This document shows positions 17,555 to 26,204 of a stretch of 64,000 nucleotides of DNA, piece by piece (position 1 is the first letter of the stretch; every line of letters begins with the position of its first letter). The DNA is from VXNJ01 sp965249595 (GTDB lineage Bacteria > Chloroflexota > UBA11872 > VXNJ01). Under the pieces are notes generated by a model, which made no database searches, was not told the DNA's origin, and saw nothing but the letters and a program-made list of their open reading frames with translations. The stretch spans positions 620,001-684,000 of the forward strand of contig OZ252242.1 in NCBI GenBank assembly GCA_965249595.1. Direction: 5' to 3'. A program made the translations under genes and the position numbers.

Positions 17555-18102
17555 CTAGAACAGGTCCCAAGGGAGCTGGGAAAGGTCCGCTGCTATCCAG
17601 GTCGGACGCTGGTGGGCGGGTGCCGCCAGCGTCTCGGCGCGCGAGGAGATACCGGTGAGCACCAGGACCGAGCGAGCGCCCACGTTGTGGGCGGCACCGA
17701 TATCAGTTTCCAAGTTGTCGCCAATGATTACCAAATCATCCGGCACGGCGTTCTCGCGGTTGATGATCTCGTCAAACATCCGCCGCCCCGGCTTGCCAAC
17801 GACGACCATCTCGGTCGCAGCCGAGTACTCCAAGGCCGCGGCCAAGGCGCCGTCGCCGGGCATCGTCCCCGTTTGCCAGGGGAATCGCTTGTCGTTCGAT
17901 GGCACGATCAGGCGCGCGCCGTCGTGATAGAGCGCCACGTGGGCCTGGCAGAGGGTGTCGAAATCGAACCCTTCGCTCAGTGACGCCACCACCGCGTCGA
18001 TCGGTCCTTCGTCGAGGCTGCGCACGGTGGCGATTCCCGAACGTTCGAGTTCGGCCTGCAATTCCTTGGTGCCGGTAACCAAAGCCCGCCGGCATGGGGG
18101 GG
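17555..18102 (-). pseudogene. NagD-type HAD phosphatase, C-terminal part cut off by IS110
   Basis: This is the 3' part of a HAD-IIA phosphatase whose 5' part lies at 19633-19899. The residues from CRRALVTGTKELQAEL onward continue the N-part after DP. Visible are a cap region (VALYHDGARLIVPSNDKRFP), the lysine motif EMVVVGKPGRRMFDEI and motif IV DDLVIIGDNLETDIGAAHNVG, so the fold would be complete if rejoined. A start codon made by the IS end (ATG at 18119-18121) could in principle yield a fragment, but it would lack the catalytic DxD of motif I. The family includes phosphoglycolate and sugar phosphatases; the exact substrate is unknown. Confidence 0.85.
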
Positions 18103-18117
18103 ACTCTCTACCATTTG

Positions 18118-19360
18118 TCAAGCCGCTGCGGCATCACTCCGGAGCAGTTCTGGCTGATAAAGGGTCTGGTTACGCAGCATAGCGCAGACCACCGCCAACA
18201 AACGGTCAGCTACCGATCGCAACGCCCTTGCATGCCGATGGCCTCGAAGGCGTAATGCGTCGTATTTGCGTCGGCTGACCGGATCATGCTGAACCGCCAC
18301 CCGGGCCCAGTGGTACATGGCATTGGCGAGTCGACGATGGACGGCATGGCGTCGGACAACGATCATGCTCTTGCCCGATCGCTTGGTTATCGGCGCAACT
18401 CCGCATAATGAGCGCAGGGCGCGATAGTCTCTCCGCATAAGAGGATCATGCGCCTCGGTGAGCAGTGTGGCGAGGACCGTCCTTCCGACTCCGGGAAGAG
18501 ATGAGAGGATGGCCACGTCGCGCTGCCCGCTCTCACCCAGTGCATCGTTGGCGATGGCATCGGTTAAGCGGTCGATCTGGGTGTTGACCTCGAGCAGTTG
18601 ACGCTGGATGAGCTTTAGACGTTCGGCGACCAGGGTGATCGTCGCGACGGCAGCCTCGGTTGTGCCCGGAGACACCTTTATCGCTTCCTGGCGCAGCATC
18701 GAGAGCACGCCTGTCGCATCAATGCGACGGATGCGATGGCGTTTTAGCAACCGGGTTACCCGGCCTCGACTCAATCGCCGCCCCCTCTCCGGTGTGGGAG
18801 CCATCTGCCACAGATCCAGGATCCATGGCTCGGTGACGTTGTTGCTGATCTCCAGGACCTGCGGATAGTAGCGCCAGAGTTGTTGTCGCACCCGGTTGCT
18901 AAGGCGGGTGCGCTCCTTGGTGAGCTCCTGAAGCCAAACGTGAGAACTCTCTTAGCTCCACGGTCAAGGGATCTGGCGATGCCAGCTGCCGCAGCACCTG
19001 CGGATCGGTGCGCAGGGCATCGGCCAGGACCCTGGCATCGCGGCGGTCGTCCTTGGCGCCGGCTGGGAAGAAGCGATCACGGAAGCGATCGAGTTGCTTG
19101 GGGTTGATGGCATGCACTTTAAACCCGCGATCGAGCAGGCTCTCGACCACCGGTCCATGCGGCACCTCAATGGCGATGGCGATATCTTCGGGGTCGGTTC
19201 CGGTGCGGGACAGGATCCAGGCGGCCATGGCCGCCAATCCGGATCCACGATGCGGGAAATTACGCTGACCATGTTCGTTGCCGTCAGCGTCGATGATGCA
19301 GACCTGGTGCTCGGCGATGGCCCTTCTCGATCCGGCGTACCAGGAAGTGTGTTCTTTCAC
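18118..19360 (-). pseudogene. IS110-family transposase, frameshifted
   Basis: The N-part (likely GTG start at 19360, VKEHTSWYAG) is a RuvC-like DEDD domain with IAIEVPHGPVVESLL carrying the Glu and PAGAKDDRRDARVLADAL carrying the Asps. The C-part is the serine domain (Transposase_20) with LSSLPGVGRTVLATLL and CGVAPITKRSGKS holding the catalytic Ser. The two parts are in different frames: the N-frame ends ELREFSRLASGAH, while QELTKERTRLSNRVRQQLW in the next frame continues the family sequence, so a 1-base shift lies near 18940. The first Asp region, normally AGIDWA, reads AGSRRAIAEH, as after two small compensating indels. The protein is therefore probably inactive. Confidence 0.85.
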
Positions 19361-19631
19361 GGTCCTTCCCCATGTGTGGTGCGCGATGGTATTGATCGCA
19401 TTGAAGGTCCGCCACGACACCTGCCAATCCCTGTACCGGCGTTCTAAGACGCAAACTCTCCACGGGGCATCTGCCGCGGCCAGCTGCACCGGGGCACGGG
19501 TCCCCCCCACGGTGCTCAAAAGACACAAGGGGCGATTGGTTACTCCCGGCCGCTGACCTTGACTTCATCCAGGCTGAGCAGAGCATCGCGCATGCCCAAT
19601 TGCTTAGTCAGATGAAGCTACCTAAAGGTAC
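19361..19631 (-). ncRNA. Candidate IS110 bridge RNA region
   Basis: IS110 recombinases use a structured bridge RNA encoded in the non-coding end of the element, with one loop matching the target and one matching the donor. This 271-base segment upstream of the transposase has no convincing gene. It contains a hairpin with stem gcaccg/cggtgc (19486-19491 and 19510-19515) whose loop, in RNA sense, holds seven G followed by ACCCGUGCCC. The interrupted target reads ACCCCCCATGCCGG in the same sense. The assignment rests on family knowledge plus this similarity, and no structure was computed. Confidence 0.4.
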
Positions 19632-19632
19632 A

Positions 19633-19899
19633 GGGGTCGAGCTCTTTGAGCACCCAGGCGGTAGCCGAAGCGGCGCTGACAACCTGCTCGGCTGCGGTCT
19701 CTATTCCCAGCCTGGTGAGGGTTTGGGCAATTTCTTCGACCCCGTGATAGGTGTTGTTGGTCCCGTAATAGACGGCGTAGCCCGAGCGCCGGGCCCGCTC
19801 CACGGCCGCGCCTGCGTGCGGGAGCAACTCCGTGCCGCGATAGATTACCCCATCGAGGTCAAACGAAATGATCAAGCTGTAGCCGGTGATCCGTTCCAA
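19633..19899 (-). pseudogene. NagD-type HAD phosphatase, N-terminal part cut off by IS110
   Basis: About 89 residues from a TTG start at 19899, with motif I in LIISFDLDGVIYRGTELLPH and motif II region YAVYYGTNNTYHG, end at VLKELDP. Beyond this the frame enters the IS and stops after CTFR. The uninterrupted gene would encode about 270 residues, the usual size of NagD-like HAD-IIA phosphatases. The gene lies 33 bases downstream of the hydroxyacid dehydrogenase on the same strand and was probably co-transcribed with it; 2-hydroxyacid dehydrogenases and phosphoglycolate-type phosphatases act in the same metabolic area. Confidence 0.85.
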
Positions 19900-19932
19900 A
19901 CAGCGCGCGATCGGATCCGCGGTTGCCGATTG

Positions 19933-20922
19933 TTATTCCGAATAGACACCGTTTACTACGATTTCGCGCGCCCAGGAACCGGAGAGCACGTCGACCACGT
20001 TCTGGGCTCCGTCGGTGAGCATCCGCCCAATCGCCTCGGTTGTGACGCCGGCCACATGGGGGCCCAAAATGACATTGGGAAGGTAGATCAATGGCGAGTC
20101 GGCAGCGAGCGGTTCGGTCTCGAAGACGTCGAGCCCGGCACCGGCTATCTGACCTCTTTGCAGGGCATCGACCAAAGCTGCCTCGTCGATCAGCTGGCCG
20201 CGGGCGGTGTTGACCACCAATGCCGATGACTTCATCGCGGCAAGGCGCTCGGCGTTGATCAGGTGGTAGGTATCGGGGGTGTTGGGGGCGTGCAGGGTCA
20301 CCGCGTCGGCTCGGCGCACCAGGTCGTCAATATCGGTCAGCTCGATGCCGCTCGACCGAACGAATTCCATGTCCGGGTAGGGCTCGCTGGCGATGACATT
20401 CATCCCGAAGGCTTGGCCGCGGGTGACAACCCGGCGACCGATTCGGCCCAGTCCGACGATGCCCAATGTGCGGCCGTGGACATCGTGACCGGGGTCGCGC
20501 GCAAAGCTGCCATCTAGCACCGCACTGTGATTGGCCATGAGGCTGCGTGAAAGCGCAAGCACCAGCAGAAAGGCGAATTCGGCAACCGAGTCGGCGTTGG
20601 CGTGCGGCGTGATCGTCACCGCTACGCCATGCTCGGCGGCGGCCGCGAAGTCGACGGCGTCGTAACCGACGCCGACGCGCGAGATTACTTTCAAGTCGGG
20701 GCAGTTTTCTATCACGGTTCGATTGACCGGTGCGCCGCCCACGATGAGGCCTGCGATGCCCGGCAAGATCTTGAGCAATTGCTCGGTACTCTCTGCCTCT
20801 GAAGGGATGCCGATGTAAGGCGGCCCACTGATGTATTCGTGGCCACCGCGTTCAATCACCCCGCTGACGAGCTCGACTGTAGGCCCGGCGGCTGACGACG
20901 AAAACCCGAGTACCTTGGCCAT
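19933..20922 (-). CDS. D-isomer-specific 2-hydroxyacid dehydrogenase
   Basis: The 329-residue protein belongs to the SerA/hydroxypyruvate-reductase family. The NAD domain has LGIVGLGRIGRRVVTRGQAFG near residue 150. The catalytic triad can be seen: Arg in LVVNTARGQLIDEAAL, Glu in GAGLDVFETEPL and His in LGPHVAGVTTEAIGR. It lacks the C-terminal ACT domain of full-length phosphoglycerate dehydrogenases, so it may act on glyoxylate, hydroxypyruvate or a related 2-oxoacid. The pair of invariant segments around ISRVGVGYDAVDF is also typical. The start at 20922 is 132 bases from the divergent aroD, so both promoters should lie in 20923-21054. Confidence 0.88.
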   Translation of the reverse strand: MAKVLGFSSSAAGPTVELVSGVIERGGHEYISGPPYIGIPSEAESTEQLLKILPGIAGLIVGGAPVNRTVIENCPDLKVISRVGVGYDAVDFAAAAEHGVAVTITPHANADSVAEFAFLLVLALSRSLMANHSAVLDGSFARDPGHDVHGRTLGIVGLGRIGRRVVTRGQAFGMNVIASEPYPDMEFVRSSGIELTDIDDLVRRADAVTLHAPNTPDTYHLINAERLAAMKSSALVVNTARGQLIDEAALVDALQRGQIAGAGLDVFETEPLAADSPLIYLPNVILGPHVAGVTTEAIGRMLTDGAQNVVDVLSGSWAREIVVNGVYSE

Positions 20923-21054
20923 GTAATCTCCAAAATTGGATAGAAGTTAAATCCGCGCAAGCAGGAATTGCCCACGCCTGATGAATAGCCCGACCGCAAA
21001 GTCAAGAGCCGGTTTATTCTCCCGCTCCCGCCCGACGCCAGCGTCAATGGCCCG

Positions 21055-21996
21055 ATGAGCACGATTGCAGTCGCCATCGGCCCGGCCGATACGGCAGCGG
21101 CGCGGGCGATGCTCGATACGCTCGCCGGTCGCTGCGACCTGGTAGAGCTCCGATTGGACATGATGACCAGCTTCGACCTGCCAGAGATCGTAGACCACAG
21201 TTCAATTCCGCTGCTAATTACCAATCGGGCGCGGGCCCAGGGTGGATTTGCCGACGGGCCCCCCGCCGAACGCCTGGCCCCCTTGCGATCGGCAGTCGAA
21301 CTAGGGTGCGCATACGTAGACGTTGAGGCCGACCTGGTGGCCATGGTCGGCGAGCGCGGCGGAACCCGGCTTATCGCCTCCGAACACGACTTCGAGCAGA
21401 TGCCCGCCAATCTGGTCGACCGCGTGGCTGCGCTCGCGGTGCTGGGTGCCGACGTGGTCAAATTCGCGGCGATGGCCCGGCGACCGTCCGACGCCTTGGT
21501 CCCGCTCGAAATCCTTGCCAACGCCCGGCAGCCGATGGTGGCGATCGCCATGGGATCGTTGGGGTTGCCGACGCGGGTGGCGGTGCTCAAGTTCCCGCAC
21601 TGCGCATTCACCTATGCCACCGCCGACGGGGACGGGGGAACCGCTCCCGGACAGCTTGCCCTCTCGACCATGCAAGGGCCCTTTCGGGCAGATTCGATCG
21701 GCCCATCCACGGCCCTCTACGGATTATTTGGCAGCGGTGAGCGGACCATCTGGCTGGCCGGTCGGGTGACGGCGCGGTTGGCCAACGCAGGGTTGAATGC
21801 GGTTGCTCTGCCGCTGGATCCGGGGCTTGCCGAGGATGACAATCGCGCGCGGCTGGCGAATCTTGGATTCGCGGCCTTCTGGGATGTAGGTAACCGCTGC
21901 TTTGCCGCCGACGCCGGGCCGGCATCAGGGATCAGGGCCAGCGACCCCGAAGAGGCCGCCGCCATCCTGCCGCAGGTGGCTTCCGATAACGGCTGA
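21055..21996 (+). CDS. aroD: Type I 3-dehydroquinate dehydratase with extra C-terminal domain
   Basis: Type I dehydroquinase makes 3-dehydroshikimate through a Schiff base. Residues 1-220 hold the full catalytic barrel: the start STIAVAIGPADTAAARAM, DLVELRLDMM, the catalytic His in LIASEHDFEQMP, the Schiff-base Lys in GADVVKFAAMAR, MGSLGLPTRVAVLKFPHCAFTYA and the lid PGQLALS. The last 90 residues (STALYGLFG, VTARLANAGLNAVALPLDP, AFWDVGNRC) look like a worn version of the N-terminal substrate domain of shikimate dehydrogenase (normally YGVIGNPIAHSLSP), lacking the catalytic Lys/Asp and any NADP domain. Its stop overlaps the next ATG (TGATG at 21994-21998). Confidence 0.85.
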   Translation: MSTIAVAIGPADTAAARAMLDTLAGRCDLVELRLDMMTSFDLPEIVDHSSIPLLITNRARAQGGFADGPPAERLAPLRSAVELGCAYVDVEADLVAMVGERGGTRLIASEHDFEQMPANLVDRVAALAVLGADVVKFAAMARRPSDALVPLEILANARQPMVAIAMGSLGLPTRVAVLKFPHCAFTYATADGDGGTAPGQLALSTMQGPFRADSIGPSTALYGLFGSGERTIWLAGRVTARLANAGLNAVALPLDPGLAEDDNRARLANLGFAAFWDVGNRCFAADAGPASGIRASDPEEAAAILPQVASDNG

Positions 21997-24611
21997 TGCG
22001 CGGCGGGCCGGCGGCCTTTGCCGCTGTTGCGAGAATTTCTAATGATCATTTTTCCCACAAGCGACTCTTTTTGCCGTCACTAGCTGCGCCGTCGCCCACC
22101 CTGCGGCGAGCCGGATTGACCCTTTTGCCACTGGCGCTGCTGCTGGCCTTGCTGATTCCGGCGGCTTTAACGTCGGCATCGCAGCACAACCTCTGCGAAT
22201 ACGATCCGACGTTGCGGACGGCGATTGAATCGACTCTGGAAATTCGGTACTTCCAGTGCGACGACCCCGATGCCGTGCAGCTGGACGAGATCACCTACCT
22301 GGACTTGCAAAACCTCGAATTAGAGGAATTTGACTTCGACCAGTACGAACTCTCCGGTTTTGACCCCTTCGTGGTCATCGATCTGCGCGGCAATGACCTG
22401 GAAGTCGGCGACATCAACCCGGCGTCGATACCGCTCTTCGATGAGGATGGCCAGGAAGTTTTCTATACCTTCTGGCTCGACGTCGACAGCTCCAACGGGC
22501 CCGCCGTGCGCAGATCCAATGGGTTTGCCGACCCCCGCTATATGACGGTTGAGGGCCAGCCGTTTCTGGTCACTTACTACTGGGGCGACCGACCCGACCG
22601 CACCGATGTCCAGGCGGCGAGGAGAACCCAGAACCCGACGGCCGAAAGGGTCTACTTTTCGCACCTGATCCGTTCGGAGCAGGACGACCCGACGGTGAGC
22701 GGCGACCGTCGCTACGACCGCTATTTGACCACCGCCAGCGACGACCCGACCGGAATCTTGTACGTGATCGCGATGCCGGTCCATGATGACGGGGAAATCG
22801 AGGACGACTCGGTCGATGAAGTTGAGCTCAGGGGTGTGGCGGCGACCACCGACCGCACTCAGCTGGGTCGGCTGGACCCCGAGGATGGCGAGGACATCTT
22901 TGATTCATCGAATGCACCGCTCAACGAATACATCGATGACTACGAAGACGATGCGCTGCTAACGAAGGTCGACTTGGTGGTCAGTGATGATGATGACCCG
23001 GTTAACCCGGTCTGTTCCCGCTCCATTGCCGACCAGCTCGAAGACCTGGTCGGCAAATCGAACTGCAACAACATCTCGCGCCCCGATCTGGCTCGACGAT
23101 TTACAGAGTTTGACCTTTCCCACCAGGGTTTAAGGGCGTTGGCGGCGGGCGATCTGGACGGCCTTACCGGGGTTGAAAAACTTGATCTTTCGGGGAACAA
23201 CTTGACCACCCTGCCCAGGGGTATATTCACCCAACTGGGGACCGAGCTTATTGCTGGATATCCGGAAGAGCGTACCCAGGAAGTCCTTATCGACTTGCGC
23301 TCCAACGACGGTGGCACCGGCACCGGCTTCTTCCACACTGATCTGCCCGCTCACGTACGGGCAGACCTGAAGGAGCACCAGCGGATAGCTCTTGACACCG
23401 GGGCCGGGTTGACCGGTGGCTTTGACCGCGATTTCTACGAGGTGGCCGAGGGCGGCACCCTCAATTTCATAGTCAGCTTTTTTGATGTTGATCGGCCGGC
23501 CATCAGGTTCATCGTGCTGGCCTCGGATAGCGCCGAGGGCGATATTACCGACGATTCCGTGAGCTTCGACCTGCCCGGGCTAACACCGGGCCTTAGCGCC
23601 CCGGTGGCCTATCGGCTCTATCACCTCCGCGACGTCGAATCGAGTCTCACCGGCACGTTCGTGGTGGCCGTTGACATCCCCGAAGAGGCCATCGACGACG
23701 GTCAGGACGACACCTTCACCCTGCAGTTGGCCGGACTCAATGGCACCGGTCAGCCGATTGCCCAGGCCCGCGTGACCATCGTCGAAGGCACCCCTACTAT
23801 CGGCCCGCCCGGCAATGGCCCGCCCGGTTTCGGGACGTGGTTGGTGGTGGACAACGAACATATTGCCGATGACAAGAACCCGACCCTGTTGCACAACGTG
23901 CCCGAGCTAACGGCCTTGGTTGATGGTCAGCAGCTCAGCGCCGACTTCCGCGGCCACTACAGGCGCACCGGCGGCCTGACCCGCTGGGGTCTGCCGACCT
24001 CCGAGGTGCTGGTGGCCGAGGCCAGCACGCTTACCCAGTACTATCAGCGCGGGTTGGTCGATTTCCATCGCCGCGGCGACCTGGGCGGGATATGGGTGAT
24101 GGAGCGGCGCTTGGCCTGGGATTACTTCGGCGGCGGCATCGCCGGGTCGCCCGACCAGGGTGTCGAGCCTGGTACTTCCAACAGTTACATCGGAATCCAG
24201 CAAGGCCCCTGGGGCCACAAGATCTCCAACTTCGCGGTTGATGGGACCGTTACCGGGTTTGAGACGTTCTTTATCTCCCTGGGTGGGGTCGAAGCCTTCG
24301 GATACCCCAAGACCGAGGCCCGCGCCGATACCAACCTGCCCGGGACGCTGCATATCGATGCGGCCACGCCGGGCTTTATCCGCCAGTACTTCCAATCGGC
24401 GGTTTTGGAATTCCATCCCGGCGTACCGGGAGATCCGATCCAACTGCGACTGCTGGGCGACGATCTGCGTAACCAGCAATTCCCCAACGCCGCCTTCGCT
24501 CGGCTACCGCCCTTCCAGGCTGCCGCCGAGCTGCCCGATGGCGCGTTCTTCACGCCGGGGACGGTCACTGTCACGCAGGCGGCAACCGTACCGCCCCGCA
24601 GGGTTGGTTGA
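21996..24611 (+). CDS. Large secreted protein: leucine-rich segments, beta-sandwich, tandem 'QYxQ' modules
   Basis: This 871-residue protein of unknown function is coupled to aroD by a TGATG overlap. A hydrophobic signal (LTLLPLALLLALLIPAALTS, residues 41-60) follows an unusually long N-region, so the true start may be further in. Leucine-rich-repeat-like stretches occur near residues 92-130 (DLQNLELEEFDFDQYELSGF) and 365-430 (VEKLDLSGNNLTTLPRGIF). A Calx-beta-like beta-sandwich follows at about 465-600. After a PPGNGPPGFG linker come two copies of a module with GLPTSEV...LTQYYQRGLVDFH and GYPKTEA...IRQYFQSAVLEFHPG, a pattern common in secreted Chloroflexota proteins. It is acidic and Asp-rich. 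A binding or adhesive surface role is plausible but unproven. Confidence 0.7.
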   Translation: MRGGPAAFAAVARISNDHFSHKRLFLPSLAAPSPTLRRAGLTLLPLALLLALLIPAALTSASQHNLCEYDPTLRTAIESTLEIRYFQCDDPDAVQLDEITYLDLQNLELEEFDFDQYELSGFDPFVVIDLRGNDLEVGDINPASIPLFDEDGQEVFYTFWLDVDSSNGPAVRRSNGFADPRYMTVEGQPFLVTYYWGDRPDRTDVQAARRTQNPTAERVYFSHLIRSEQDDPTVSGDRRYDRYLTTASDDPTGILYVIAMPVHDDGEIEDDSVDEVELRGVAATTDRTQLGRLDPEDGEDIFDSSNAPLNEYIDDYEDDALLTKVDLVVSDDDDPVNPVCSRSIADQLEDLVGKSNCNNISRPDLARRFTEFDLSHQGLRALAAGDLDGLTGVEKLDLSGNNLTTLPRGIFTQLGTELIAGYPEERTQEVLIDLRSNDGGTGTGFFHTDLPAHVRADLKEHQRIALDTGAGLTGGFDRDFYEVAEGGTLNFIVSFFDVDRPAIRFIVLASDSAEGDITDDSVSFDLPGLTPGLSAPVAYRLYHLRDVESSLTGTFVVAVDIPEEAIDDGQDDTFTLQLAGLNGTGQPIAQARVTIVEGTPTIGPPGNGPPGFGTWLVVDNEHIADDKNPTLLHNVPELTALVDGQQLSADFRGHYRRTGGLTRWGLPTSEVLVAEASTLTQYYQRGLVDFHRRGDLGGIWVMERRLAWDYFGGGIAGSPDQGVEPGTSNSYIGIQQGPWGHKISNFAVDGTVTGFETFFISLGGVEAFGYPKTEARADTNLPGTLHIDAATPGFIRQYFQSAVLEFHPGVPGDPIQLRLLGDDLRNQQFPNAAFARLPPFQAAAELPDGAFFTPGTVTVTQAATVPPRRVG

Positions 24612-24618
24612 CCAGGGC

Positions 24619-26001
24619 CTAGCTCTTGGCTCCTTCGGCAATCCATTGCAGAGGGCGATTGAGGGTAACGGCAGGATCGGCGGCGCGGCGCAGCCGTTGA
24701 AAGACACCCAACGTTGAACTGTCGAAGGCACCCGACAAATGAGCCCTCTTGACCCGGCCAAGGCCGTGTTCGCCGGAGAGCACCCCGCCCAGGTCAATCG
24801 CGATCTGAGCAATCGCTCCAAGGGCTTCCCTGGCCCGCTCGCGTTGTTGGTTGCTGAGCGGGTCGTAGAGGACGTTGGGATGCAATGTGCCGTCGCCGAT
24901 GTGGCCAAACAGGGCGATTGGCAGGTCCAATCGGGCCGATAGCTCCTTGATCAGGGACACCGCCTCCGGCAGGCGCGTCCGCGGCAGGCAGATGTCCTCG
25001 CCGATCTTGCCCGGCCGAATCCGTGCCAACGACGAGGTGATTGCGTGTCGGGCCTCCCAGAAGCGATCTTCGGTCGGTCCGCTAACTTCCCTGGCTGAAA
25101 TGCCCGACAGGGATTCCAGGGCCTGCAAGGCGACCGTAGCCTGAGCCTTGGCGCGAACCGTCGAGCCGTCAAATTCGATCAGCAGGTAAGCGCCGACTGA
25201 GTCTGTCAGGCCACGGTCGCGGGCCGCCTGAACAGCCGCTGCCGCAACATCATCGAAGAATTCGATCCGGGCTGGCGCCAATCCGGCATTAAGCATGGCC
25301 ACTGTGGCCGCCGCCGCTTCTTCGGCACCCTCGCAGAGAGCCACAACCGTGCAGTGATCGGGCGGCAGCGGCAAGAGCGCCAATTCGACGGCGGTGATAA
25401 GGCCCAGCGTGCCTTCAGACCCGATCAGCAGCTCCAAAATGCCCTCGCCAGCGGTCCCACGCCGAACACTTCGTACGCGCCCGTCGAGGCTGGCGTATTC
25501 GACGCCAAGGACGTGATGGCGCATGACGCCGTAGGAGAGCCCCAACGACCCGCCGGCGTTGGTGGATACGTTGCCGCCGATCATGGAAATGGAACGCGCT
25601 CCCGGGTCGGGGGCCAGGAACAGGCCATGGCGGGCCGCTGCCGCGTCAATTTCACCGGTTTTGACGCCTGCTCCGCAACTCACGCTCAGAGCGCTGGCGT
25701 CGACCTGTGGTGGGCTATCGAGTCGTTCGGTAGACAGGACCAGCGAGCCATCCAGCGGGGTGGCTCCGGCGGCCAGGGAGGTGCCTCCGCCGCGGGCGGT
25801 TACGACCAACCCTTCGCGGCGGGCCAGGGCCAGGGCAGCTGCTGCATCGGCGGGGTGGCGCGGAAATAGGGCCAACGCCGGGCGGCCGCGGTAGCCGACG
25901 GTGGCGTCGATCCCGTAGGCGGTCAGCGAGGCCGGGTCGGAGAGGACCGCACCGGGTCCGAGCAGAGCCTCGAATTGATCGGCGTACTCGTGTCTTCTCA
26001 A
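24619..26001 (-). CDS. FAD-linked oxidase, GlcD/D-lactate dehydrogenase type
   Basis: The 460-residue protein has the FAD-binding PCMH domain with GGGTSLAAGATPLDGSLVL near residue 70 and MIGGNVSTNAGGSLGLSYG near residue 140, and the C-terminal FAD-oxidase domain with IALFGHIGDGTLHPNVL and GGVLSGEHGLGRVKRAHL. These match glycolate oxidase subunit GlcD and D-lactate dehydrogenases, which oxidise 2-hydroxyacids and pass electrons to the quinone pool. No GlcE or GlcF gene is adjacent, so a single-subunit D-lactate or similar dehydrogenase is likely. The only start in frame is TTG at 26001, 4 bases after the mature 3' end of tRNA-Arg on the same strand, leaving almost no leader. Confidence 0.88.
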   Translation of the reverse strand: MRRHEYADQFEALLGPGAVLSDPASLTAYGIDATVGYRGRPALALFPRHPADAAAALALARREGLVVTARGGGTSLAAGATPLDGSLVLSTERLDSPPQVDASALSVSCGAGVKTGEIDAAAARHGLFLAPDPGARSISMIGGNVSTNAGGSLGLSYGVMRHHVLGVEYASLDGRVRSVRRGTAGEGILELLIGSEGTLGLITAVELALLPLPPDHCTVVALCEGAEEAAAATVAMLNAGLAPARIEFFDDVAAAAVQAARDRGLTDSVGAYLLIEFDGSTVRAKAQATVALQALESLSGISAREVSGPTEDRFWEARHAITSSLARIRPGKIGEDICLPRTRLPEAVSLIKELSARLDLPIALFGHIGDGTLHPNVLYDPLSNQQRERAREALGAIAQIAIDLGGVLSGEHGLGRVKRAHLSGAFDSSTLGVFQRLRRAADPAVTLNRPLQWIAEGAKS

Positions 26002-26005
26002 TCGG

Positions 26006-26077
26006 TACCCCCTAGGCGATTCGAACGCCTGCCCCCGGCTCCGGAGGCCGGTGCTCTATCCACTGAGCTAAGGGGGC
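26006..26077 (-). tRNA. tRNA-Arg (anticodon CCG)
   Basis: A complete cloverleaf can be folded by eye: acceptor GCCCCCT/AGGGGGT with a G-U first pair, D-stem GCTC/GAGC, anticodon stem CCGGC/GCCGG with loop CTCCGGA (anticodon CCG, reading CGG), a 4-base variable loop, and T-stem AGGCG/CGCCT with loop TTCGAAT. The discriminator base is A at 26006. The genome has CCG, not CCA, after it, so CCA must be added by enzyme. It is directly followed by the FAD-oxidase gene on the same strand. Confidence 0.93.
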
Positions 26078-26204
26078 GCACTGCGCATGGGCATATCAGA
26101 TATCGTAATTGCTCAGATCTCTTTTGCGTCGGTCCGTCCAGCGCTAATTGCAAAATCGGCGAGCATGAAGCCGATGTTTCGAAAGACATCACGGAGGGCA
26201 TAAA

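Larger units (their letters stand above)
18103..19632 (-). mobile_element. IS110-family insertion sequence, about 1.53 kb
   Basis: The element interrupts the HAD phosphatase gene between codons for DP and PC. The boundaries lie in G tracts: seven G at 18096-18102 and four G at 19633-19636 on the plus strand, against six expected in the uninterrupted gene, so the exact ends are uncertain by a few bases. There are no obvious terminal inverted repeats, as is usual for IS110 elements, but a small palindrome tacctaaaggta sits at the promoter-proximal end (19620-19631). The non-coding part is about 271 bases before the transposase start and only about 15 bases after it, an arrangement of the IS110 subgroup in which the bridge RNA is encoded upstream. 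Confidence 0.85.
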
